This document shows, piece after piece, positions 1 through 5,813 of a stretch of 5,813 nt of DNA (positions are counted from its first letter, which is position 1; every line of letters begins with the position of its first letter). Source of the stretch: CAYXRK01 sp964467615 (lineage in GTDB: Bacteria; Hydrogenedentota; Hydrogenedentia; Hydrogenedentales; GCA-2746185); contig CAYXRK010000248.1 of NCBI GenBank assembly GCA_964467615.1, forward strand, positions 1 through 5,813, given 5' to 3'. The position numbers and the translations under genes were made by a program. Below the pieces are notes generated by a model that was not told the DNA's origin, did no database searches, and saw nothing but the letters and a program-made list of their open reading frames with translations.

Positions 1-20
1 CGCGAGTTCTTGACCCGGCC

Positions 21-51
21 CGTTCGCCCTGAGCCTGTCGAAGGGCGAGCG
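21..51. repeat. Widespread short palindromic repeat (GCCCTGAGCCTGTCGAAGGG type)
   Basis: The arms CGTTCGCCCT (21-30) and AGGGCGAGCG (42-51) pair over 10 positions, nine Watson-Crick and one T:G, around an 11-base loop. From memory, this sequence is one of the commonest intergenic repeats across unrelated bacterial phyla. Its translations often appear as odd C-terminal tails in predicted proteins, and here plus frame 1 gives RPEPVEG before a stop at 55-57. It lies beyond the 3' end of the methyltransferase gene. A hairpin there could stabilise the transcript end or help termination, but no T-run follows it on either strand. Only one copy occurs in the window. Its function is unknown. Confidence 0.8.
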
Positions 52-142
52 AGTTGAAGGGTGGGATGCGTTGTTCGGGAATTGCTTTCGCTTTTCCCAC
101 AGGGGATCTCACTCCGGAATTGCGCCGCTGGCGGGGGTCGTG

Positions 143-1024
143 TCAATCGTTTTTTCGCACTACGAAGCCGATCGAAGTTTGAAGGATTTCGGCGTGATTG
201 GACACGTCAATATCTCCGTTTTCGATGAGAACGCGCCAGTCGAAATCGGGCTCGCCGTAGAATGCTTCGGGGCACCGTTTTTCCTCTCGTCGGACGCCAT
301 CGACGGAAAGAAGGTTCGCTACGTCGACGTTCGAATCGAGGCGGCAATCGGTCCGGGGGAAATTGAAATCGGTCGTCAGCACAAGAAGCCCGCCCGGTTT
401 CAACACGCGGACCAATTCGGACATCATCTTGCGTTGCAATGCCTTGTCGGCGTCGGTCTGAGGAGTCATGCGCTCGTTCTCGACGAACTTGGCGCGGCAG
501 TGTTCGATGACCGAGATGCAGCAGACACGGTCAAAGGTGTCATCGGCGTAACTAATCTTATCGAGACCCTCGGCGCGGTATTCGATCGCGCAGCCAAACC
601 GGCCCGCAAGCCGGCGATCAATGCCGTGCCATTCGACGCCTTCATTCGGATCAATGCCGTGCACCTTCGCACCGAGCCGTGCCATGACGAATTGCGGTGG
701 CGAAGTTCCGCAGCCGGCGTCGAGGACTTTCAGGTTGGGCTGTAATTTCAAGTTCGCGAGGACCCAAGGGTACTCCCAGTATTTGTTTGGGCCGTAGAAT
801 CCCGCGCCGACGTAGGCGTCCAGGTGGTCCATGATCGCGCGGAAGCGAGTCGATTTCTTTTCGGATATCAACGCATACGACGCCGAAAAGGCCGTATCGA
901 ACGCGATGTCCGTGGCGGAGATGCGCGTTCGGCCGAGGAGATAGCGCGCCGCGGCGGCCCGCGCGAGGGGCACGCGTTTGATCCCATTCTTGTTAATGAT
1001 GAGGAACCGATCTAGGGGATTCAT
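143..1024 (-). CDS. Class I SAM-dependent methyltransferase (Methyltransf_11/25-like)
   Basis: This 293-residue soluble protein has the Rossmann methyltransferase pattern. Motif I is VLDAGCG (100-106). The acidic residue closing strand 2 is in GIDP (D125). The segment DDTFDRVCCISVIEHC (161-176) matches motifs II and III, and VLKPGGLLVLTTD (207-219) matches the usual post-motif strand. An N-terminal stretch of about 95 residues precedes the core and includes GPNKYWEYPWVLANL (78-92). Such an aromatic EYPW segment before motif I occurs in methyltransferases of surface-glycan clusters, as far as I recall. The substrate cannot be read from the sequence; a sugar hydroxyl or other glycan group is inferred from the neighbours. 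The ATG at 1024 has no Shine-Dalgarno sequence directly upstream, but the stop of a tiny ORF (1070-1026) ends one base before it, so coupled initiation is possible. The gene is intact and is the last of the co-directional set in view. Confidence 0.9.
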   Translation of the reverse strand: MNPLDRFLIINKNGIKRVPLARAAAARYLLGRTRISATDIAFDTAFSASYALISEKKSTRFRAIMDHLDAYVGAGFYGPNKYWEYPWVLANLKLQPNLKVLDAGCGTSPPQFVMARLGAKVHGIDPNEGVEWHGIDRRLAGRFGCAIEYRAEGLDKISYADDTFDRVCCISVIEHCRAKFVENERMTPQTDADKALQRKMMSELVRVLKPGGLLVLTTDFNFPRTDCRLDSNVDVANLLSVDGVRREEKRCPEAFYGEPDFDWRVLIENGDIDVSNHAEILQTSIGFVVRKND

Positions 1025-1025
1025 A

Positions 1026-1070
1026 TCACATCGAAACGCGTTGCTGCACCCGGTGAGGCGCTTTATTCAT
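1026..1070 (-). CDS. Possible 14-codon leader ORF upstream of the methyltransferase
   Basis: In the gap between the YfhO-family gene and the methyltransferase, an ATG at 1070 opens a 14-residue frame (MNKAPHRVQQRVSM). It ends in TGA at 1028-1026, one base before the methyltransferase ATG. It has a good Shine-Dalgarno sequence, AGGGG (1081-1077), with a 6-base spacer, whereas the methyltransferase start has none. The same frame is open further upstream to a GTG at 1169, inside the 3' end of the YfhO-family gene, which would give 47 residues. The peptide resembles nothing I know. It could be a translational-coupling leader or simply chance. A CCCC/GGGG pairing (1091-1088 with 1080-1077) could partly hide its ribosome binding site. 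Confidence 0.25.
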   Translation of the reverse strand: MNKAPHRVQQRVSM

Positions 1071-1138
1071 GCTCGGCCCCTGCTCGCGGGGATCGAACGT
1101 GGCGACGCGCGGGTCTGATCGCACGTCGAGCACAAAGA

Positions 1139-3868
1139 TCAATGGCGGATCCGGCGCTGTCGATTCCACGAATGCACCAACAAGAGGACCACCATGCCAA
1201 GAGTAGCAAACGAAATGGCGAGCCCCAGATAGAACGACCGAGGCGAGTATACAAATCGCACAACATGGGTGCCAGGGGGCAATACGATAGCTGTGAACGC
1301 GTCCATCGCCTTGAGCATGGGAACCGGCTTAGAGTCCACATAGGCCCGCCATCCCGGAAAATAGGGGCTAATGTTCGTTAGGATCCGGTATCCATCCAAT
1401 GGGCCGACTTTCAGTTCGACTGCATTCGCGGTGCGGTGGGAGATTTGTATCAATTCGTTTTCATCGCTCTCGTCTGTAACGATTCTCGCATCGCTCAAGA
1501 CCGCCGAACCCTGTTCTTCCCTAAAATCAATTGAAAAAGTCGTCTCTATAGATCGAAGTTCCGGTAGTGGGACCCAATACCGGAAGTTCTCGTTTGGCCC
1601 TGTCAATTCCTGCGCGATTCCATACTCTGAACGACCGCTCTCGGAGTCCGTAAAGACGACATTGATATATGCGGCGCTGTTGGTCGAAACGGTGACTTCA
1701 AGCGTGGAATGCTTCGCCGGTATCTCAATCGTTGGGAAAGTATACGTGGCCGCTGATTCCGACTCCGGCGCGGCTTCGACGAGGACTGGAAGCCCCCACG
1801 AATCCACTAGAGAACGCAGCGAAGTATTCTCGGAGTAAGGCATTTTGCCTACATCCCGTGCGTCAACGCGCGGCACCGGAAGAAGTTCCTGGGCCGCGTC
1901 AAACTGTGTACGCGAAGAGGCCTCCTCAGAGGACGGCCGTTGCTTCCTAAGTGCCGCATCTACACCCGGCGCTTGGAATGTCTCACCGGTCGAGATGAAT
2001 GTAGTTGTCGTTGGCGGAAATGCGGCATATTTTCCAGGCAGCGGTCCCGCGACATACTGCGACGCCAGCCAAAATTGGCGTTTCGCGAAGAGGTTGCCCC
2101 GAAGATGCCCTCGAGTCGGCGCGTCGCTGGGTATCCCCCGTTCGTAGTTCTCTTCCTGAAAGGGATGACAAAGTGCTTGCCGGACGGCCTCAATGAAAAT
2201 CGGGTGAGAGCCTGTCATCGACGCCTGCAGATCATACATATTTTCGTTATAACCGTAGGCGCCGCGTCCATTGTCCGACCAAAAGGTTTTGGATTCGCGA
2301 AAATTCCGAGGCACACTTAGCGCGCCTGTGCGGCCCAATTCCTGCGGGAGAACCAGATGCACCCAATAAGCCACTTCCAAAACAATCAGTGCCGGCAACA
2401 ATACGCTCCAATATTTCGGTCTCCTCAGCCACGGCAAAAGGACAGCAAGCGCCGCTACGCACGCGGGAAACGACACAGCCCACAGTACGTTCGGCGCGAA
2501 CGATGAGGACGGCGCGGAATACGCGAGTACGACGACGACGACTAGCCCCGCCGCGAGCATGAATACGCTCGACCAGGCCTTGGCGAGGGTCCCGTATCGC
2601 GGACTGCCGAGCGCATCGGCGCCGAATCCCGCAAGTATGGCGAGCGGCAGTGAACCGACCGTAAGCGCGCGTTCCGGCCCAGATAGACGCACGGGCGAAG
2701 CCCACTCGACAAATGTGGCGATTGGAAACGGCGGCCTCAACGCGATATCCAACATGGCGTAATAGAGACTTCCGAAAAGCACCGCCTCGCGCCATCGCCG
2801 ATTAGAAAAACCGGCGATGGCCAAGATCAACAATCCCGCGCCGAGCCCACGTATCCCCATGATGTTTGGGTCGCCCGGATACGTGATGAGGTTGGAAACG
2901 ACGCTCGCGACGGGGGGCCGCTCCCGTTCTATTTCCGCCCATTTCAATTTACTATCCGCGGCGCGCGCGCTTCGATCCGCGAGTTCCTTCGTCGGAAGAA
3001 CACTCGAGGCCGAAAAGGCCAGCGAAAGGAGTACCGCGATCGATACAGTGGCAACGTCCCCCGAAAGGACCCCTAATCGAGAGCGCAATGGCCCGGCCGC
3101 CCCAACACGCAATTCCAACAGGCGCAGGACGATAATGTATGTATACGATAGTATACATACATAAATATAGTGTTGAACGATTCCAATTTGGAGGCTAAGG
3201 GCCAAGCCGGTCGCGGCCGCGTATGCGAACTTGCGGGTCACTCCCCGCGAATTCCCGGCGCAATGCAGGAACACGAGGATCCACGGCGTCCACGAAACCA
3301 GGAAGAGAATGTTCCAGTGGCGGACCGACGCCCGCATGATGTCCGGGCCGAACGTAAACCCCATGGCGGCGACCATGCACGCGGTGTAACTCAATCCGTG
3401 TCGCCGCGCCAGATAGAAGGCGCCCGTTCCGGCCACCAATAGATGCAGTACCACAAGGACGGACAATCCCACGTGAGACTTGTACGGGGTCGGATCGGAC
3501 GTCAGCAGGCTTCGTACAATGTTCGGCGGATATAGTAAGAGTGACGCTGGATCGCCGGCAAACGGCATGCCGCAAAATATCAATGGGTCCCAAAGAGGCA
3601 GTTCGCCATGGTGAATCCGTTCATCCATGAAAAACGCGTTCGGACCATGCGTGGAACGCGCCTCACCCACCCCCAAGAAGGCGTTCTTGTTTCTATACAA
3701 ATATGTTCCATATACAATTGTCAGAAGCAGAGATACGACGATTGCGGCGATGCCCAATTCTCTATAAAGTCTGTTCAACCTCTCGTCCCCCCGGCGACCG
3801 AGGTACGCCGATACCGTAGTCCCTCGCGCCTCAAGCTGGGTAAGGGACAACGCGAAAGCCCACGCCAC
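1139..3868 (-). CDS. YfhO-family multispanning membrane protein (GT-C-type)
   Basis: This 909-residue protein has the YfhO (PF09586) architecture. One N-terminal helix (about 38-56) leads to an outer loop with the hallmark GELPLWDPLIFCGMPFAGDP (88-107) and a following YPPN (113-116). About twelve more helices follow up to residue 505, then a large soluble extracytoplasmic region (about 510-875) and a final helix (878-897). The end of the soluble part carries the classic signature ISPYFPGWRAYVD (833-845), with LPPGTHVVRFVYSPRSFYLG (863-882) just before the last helix. YfhO proteins are GT-C-like. In Bacillus subtilis YfhO is needed, with the glycosyltransferase CsbB, to glycosylate lipoteichoic acid from a lipid-linked sugar outside the cell. 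By analogy this protein may transfer sugars from a polyprenyl carrier at the periplasmic face, with D82 and E83 as candidate catalytic acids (inference). The acceptor is unknown. It sits 75 bases after the flippase gene. Confidence 0.88.
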   Translation of the reverse strand: MAWAFALSLTQLEARGTTVSAYLGRRGDERLNRLYRELGIAAIVVSLLLTIVYGTYLYRNKNAFLGVGEARSTHGPNAFFMDERIHHGELPLWDPLIFCGMPFAGDPASLLLYPPNIVRSLLTSDPTPYKSHVGLSVLVVLHLLVAGTGAFYLARRHGLSYTACMVAAMGFTFGPDIMRASVRHWNILFLVSWTPWILVFLHCAGNSRGVTRKFAYAAATGLALSLQIGIVQHYIYVCILSYTYIIVLRLLELRVGAAGPLRSRLGVLSGDVATVSIAVLLSLAFSASSVLPTKELADRSARAADSKLKWAEIERERPPVASVVSNLITYPGDPNIMGIRGLGAGLLILAIAGFSNRRWREAVLFGSLYYAMLDIALRPPFPIATFVEWASPVRLSGPERALTVGSLPLAILAGFGADALGSPRYGTLAKAWSSVFMLAAGLVVVVVLAYSAPSSSFAPNVLWAVSFPACVAALAVLLPWLRRPKYWSVLLPALIVLEVAYWVHLVLPQELGRTGALSVPRNFRESKTFWSDNGRGAYGYNENMYDLQASMTGSHPIFIEAVRQALCHPFQEENYERGIPSDAPTRGHLRGNLFAKRQFWLASQYVAGPLPGKYAAFPPTTTTFISTGETFQAPGVDAALRKQRPSSEEASSRTQFDAAQELLPVPRVDARDVGKMPYSENTSLRSLVDSWGLPVLVEAAPESESAATYTFPTIEIPAKHSTLEVTVSTNSAAYINVVFTDSESGRSEYGIAQELTGPNENFRYWVPLPELRSIETTFSIDFREEQGSAVLSDARIVTDESDENELIQISHRTANAVELKVGPLDGYRILTNISPYFPGWRAYVDSKPVPMLKAMDAFTAIVLPPGTHVVRFVYSPRSFYLGLAISFATLGMVVLLLVHSWNRQRRIRH

Positions 3869-3875
3869 GCGCCGT

Positions 3876-3880
3876 TCCTC
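3876..3880 (-). promoter_or_regulatory. Shine-Dalgarno site supporting the GTG start of the YfhO-family gene
   Basis: GAGGA on the minus strand lies 7 bases before the GTG at 3868-3866, a normal spacing. No ATG or better-placed start is seen in this frame near it. A TTG at codon 31 (3778-3776), preceded by a purine-rich stretch, is the main alternative. It would remove 30 hydrophilic residues ahead of the first membrane helix. Confidence 0.55.
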
Positions 3881-3943
3881 ACGGCCGATCGCACGAGATC
3901 CCGCCCCGGCATTGTCCGCGCTCTCCTGGTTACTTTTGCGCCA

Positions 3944-5386
3944 TCACCGGCGGCCACGCAAGGCCCGGATCTCGCTCCACCCGACTGTGCCGGTTATCAT
4001 CAGTGAGGCCATAAAAAGTACGAGCGCCCCCAGCCGAGCCAGCACACTCGGCGCGTACGACAAGTCATACGAAAATCGGGCCGCCCCGCACACCAAAGCC
4101 GTTGCGGCCAACAACCACGCAAGCTTGCCCACTTCATAGGGCACCGGGTAAAAGCTTCTCGATATCCAGATAGCGACGGCACACTGGGCCAGATACCCAA
4201 CAAGGGTGGCCGAGGCAGCGCCAACGATGCCGTAGTCGGGAATCCACGCGAAGTTGAGCGCTACTTTGACGGCGAGTCCCGAACCGTAGATGAGGGGAAG
4301 GTATCCGGTCTTTTTGGGTATGTGCAAGTTCGACATCACCATGTAGACCCCGGCGTTCACCCACAACCCGAGCAGGATCAGGGGGGCGGCTTCGGACGAG
4401 ACGCGATAGACGTCCGACGGAGCGAGAATGCCAACAAGTTCGGGAACTAGTAACATGAGCGCGCTACAAACGATAGACATTGCCGCCAGCGCGTGCCGTG
4501 TGCTTCGCGCGATTCGGGCGGGTGCATCTTCGAACTCGGCCATCTGGAACAGGGTAACGGGCCAAGCTGTTTGAAACGCGGCTACGACGAGATTGAGAAT
4601 TAGCGCGACCCGCAATGCGACGGCATAGGTGGCGACCTCTTCCATGCTTCCAAGCGTTTTGATGAAAAGGGGGTCGATGGACAAGAAAGCCGCGGCCGCT
4701 AGATTCATCGGCACGATCGGAAGCGCAAACTTGATCATCCTCGATAGTATTGGAAAACGCATTTCTCCTTTGAGGGCCTTGCGGACTGCCACCGCGCCGA
4801 TCCCGGCGGCGAGGCAACTCGCCAGGATGTCGCCGCCGATTGCGCCTTCCCATCCGAATTCGACGACCGCGACGAATACAAATACCAGCACCAAGTTGAG
4901 CGCTCCGCGGACCGCGCCCAATAACGCATAAACCGAACTCCGTTCTTGGACCCGTAACACGATCAGGGGCACGTTGTTCAAGGTTGATAAGCACGCCGAT
5001 GCGGCGGCCAGGACGAGTAGTCGTCGCGTTTGAGGTCCTTCGGAGATGATCGGTCCGATGAACCACGCGCCAAGCGTCAATATCGCCGTAAGCACCACGG
5101 TGTGCGCGAGAAGATAAGCGAGGACTGTGAAGGCGACGTGCGGCCGTTCATCGGCCTCGACGTCGAAGTAGAACCGCGCCAACGCCGTGAGCATCGCGAA
5201 TTCGAAGAGCGGCACGAGAATGGCGGTCACGCTAAAGCAGAGCGCGTAGTATCCATAGTCCGCTGGACTGAGCAGCGTGGTCAGCAGCGGCAGGAGGAGG
5301 TAGTTGGTGCCGCGCTGAAATACGAGACCAACACCGTAGGCGAGCGTGTGCTTGAGCGTTCTATACGAGGTTGTGGGAATGGACAT
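3944..5386 (-). CDS. Wzx-like polysaccharide/lipid-linked oligosaccharide flippase (MOP superfamily)
   Basis: This 480-residue, strongly hydrophobic protein has about 14 predicted membrane helices (roughly 15-35, 45-70, 86-105, 122-140, 152-175, 185-200, 218-238, 252-275, 300-320, 332-352, 363-380, 388-408, 420-435 and 450-467). Length and helix count match O-antigen/exopolysaccharide flippases of the Polysacc_synt group. The family-typical LLSPADYGYYAL (38-49) follows helix 1, and WIPDYGIVGAASATLVGY (381-398) matches the conserved P-x-YG-x-x-GAA-x-AT segment in the C-terminal half. Such proteins move undecaprenyl-diphosphate-linked glycan from the inner to the outer leaflet of the cytoplasmic membrane. 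Arg and Lys residues inside membrane segments (R25, K220, R259) could contact the anionic substrate, as in known Wzx proteins. The ATG at 5386 has no evident Shine-Dalgarno sequence and no other in-frame start close upstream. The glycan it carries cannot be deduced. The placement beside a YfhO-family gene suggests a joint role in surface glycan assembly. Confidence 0.88.
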   Translation of the reverse strand: MSIPTTSYRTLKHTLAYGVGLVFQRGTNYLLLPLLTTLLSPADYGYYALCFSVTAILVPLFEFAMLTALARFYFDVEADERPHVAFTVLAYLLAHTVVLTAILTLGAWFIGPIISEGPQTRRLLVLAAASACLSTLNNVPLIVLRVQERSSVYALLGAVRGALNLVLVFVFVAVVEFGWEGAIGGDILASCLAAGIGAVAVRKALKGEMRFPILSRMIKFALPIVPMNLAAAAFLSIDPLFIKTLGSMEEVATYAVALRVALILNLVVAAFQTAWPVTLFQMAEFEDAPARIARSTRHALAAMSIVCSALMLLVPELVGILAPSDVYRVSSEAAPLILLGLWVNAGVYMVMSNLHIPKKTGYLPLIYGSGLAVKVALNFAWIPDYGIVGAASATLVGYLAQCAVAIWISRSFYPVPYEVGKLAWLLAATALVCGAARFSYDLSYAPSVLARLGALVLFMASLMITGTVGWSEIRALRGRR

Positions 5387-5446
5387 GATTGGGCCGGCGC
5401 TTAGGCAGGACGAGTATAGGGGTCGCTAGACGATAGATGTAAAAAG

Positions 5447-5813
5447 CTATCCCGCCGTCGCGCGCCGGTCCTTCGAGGCCCTCTCCTGGCGCTCGGCCCA
5501 CTCTCGCGCGAGACGCGGGCGTTCCTTCCAGCGCCGGTGCATCCAGAGCCAGTTGCCGGGGTCTTCGCGGACGATGCGCTCGAGGACGTCTTGACATTGT
5601 TGCGAAATTCGCGACAAATCGTCTCGAAGCGTGCCGCTCCGCCGAATTTCGAGCGGCGGATGAATCGATAGGGTGTACCGCCCATCGCGCCTACGCCGGT
5701 TCGAAAGCGGATGGACGGGGCAGTTCGTGCGTAGCGCGATCATCGCGGGTTCGACCTTCGCCCAGCAGGGCCTCCCGAAAAACGTGACGGTTACTCCGTT
5801 CTGCATCGGACTC
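5447..5813 (-). CDS. LpxL/HtrB-type lipid A (lysophospholipid) acyltransferase, C-terminal part
   Basis: Only the last 121 residues are in the window; the frame stays open through its right edge. The fragment matches the C-terminal half of the LpxL/LpxM/HtrB acyltransferase family (PF03279). It shows GVTVTFFGRP (6-15 of the fragment), an EPAMIALRTNCPVHPLSNRR block (21-40), a Y-x-L-x-I-x-PPLE strand (46-55), and the near-diagnostic end WLWMHRRWK (88-96), followed by a charged tail. These inner-membrane enzymes add a secondary acyl chain to lipid A or a related lipid on the cytoplasmic side. The catalytic HX4D motif would lie upstream, outside the window, so activity cannot be judged. An internal ATG at 5806 is unlikely to be the true start because conserved family sequence begins right there. 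The stop is TAG at 5449-5447, and 60 bases separate it from the flippase gene. Confidence 0.9.
   Translation of the reverse strand, partial: SPMQNGVTVTFFGRPCWAKVEPAMIALRTNCPVHPLSNRRRRDGRYTLSIHPPLEIRRSGTLRDDLSRISQQCQDVLERIVREDPGNWLWMHRRWKERPRLAREWAERQERASKDRRATAG

Noticed and set aside
1..57. Plus-strand frame reading through the repeat and ending at 55-57, possibly the tail of a gene from the left
   Set aside because: Only 18 codons are visible, and the RPEPVEG part comes from the repeat itself. There is no independent evidence of coding.
149..155. T-run preceded by G+C-rich sequence, a possible plus-strand terminator
   Set aside because: It codes for the final residues of the methyltransferase on the other strand, and the upstream stem has only about 4 bp.
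71..745. A 224-codon open frame on the plus strand
   Set aside because: It lies almost wholly antisense to the methyltransferase, whose motifs are clear, and its translation shows no domain. It is an antisense shadow of G+C-rich coding sequence.
3819..3848. Inverted repeat GTCCCT ... AGGGAC near the start of the YfhO-family gene
   Set aside because: Six base pairs with an 18-base loop is expected by chance in a sequence of this size.
3775..3907. ATG at 3907 with AGGAG about 10 bases upstream, opening a 44-codon frame across the start of the YfhO-family gene
   Set aside because: The Arg-rich product has no recognisable features and overlaps the YfhO-family 5' end in another frame. The GTG start at 3868 has its own better-spaced site.
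5413..5443. Promoter-like pair TTTACA and TATACT on the minus strand before the flippase
   Set aside because: Each hexamer matches 5 of 6 sigma-70 positions, but the spacer is 19 bases and the organism's promoter rules are unknown. It is too weak to annotate.
5437..5475. Possible terminator after the acyltransferase, where CTTTTTAC follows the stop codon
   Set aside because: The preceding G+C-rich bases form only very short stems, so no stable hairpin supports an intrinsic terminator.

Overview
The window carries part of one cell-envelope gene cluster from a G+C-rich bacterium. Four genes are visible and all run on the minus strand. In transcription order (right to left) they are a 5'-truncated LpxL/HtrB-type lipid acyltransferase, a 14-helix Wzx-like polysaccharide flippase, a large YfhO-family membrane protein, and a class I SAM-dependent methyltransferase. 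An LpxL-type acyltransferase implies a diderm that makes lipid A or a similar acylated lipid. No sequence here fixes the phylum, and I make no species call.

Layout: 5813-5447 holds the acyltransferase C-terminal part, whose start lies beyond the window. A 60-base gap follows, then the flippase (5386-3944), a 75-base gap, the YfhO-family gene (3868-1139), a 114-base gap containing a possible 14-codon leader ORF, and the methyltransferase (1024-143). The last 142 bases hold no convincing gene. They do contain one copy of the short palindromic repeat that is scattered through many unrelated bacterial genomes (top strand GCCCTGAGCCTGTCGAAGGG). The genes are co-directional with gaps of 60, 75 and 114 bases and no clear intrinsic terminator between them, so they may be cotranscribed, but the spacing does not prove one operon.

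Functionally the set fits building or decorating a surface glycan or glycolipid. The flippase would move an undecaprenyl-linked glycan across the inner membrane. The YfhO-family protein probably acts on lipid-linked sugar at the outer face of that membrane. The methyltransferase may modify a sugar or other small molecule, and the acyltransferase would acylate lipid A or a similar lipid. No cytoplasmic glycosyltransferase or polymerase is in view, so the pathway is incomplete here.

I see no tRNA, rRNA, CRISPR array, insertion sequence, toxin-antitoxin pair or recognisable defence system. The two most distinctive sequence-level observations are a perfect 12-bp inverted repeat inside a transmembrane segment of the YfhO-family gene, and the small leader ORF that abuts the methyltransferase start.
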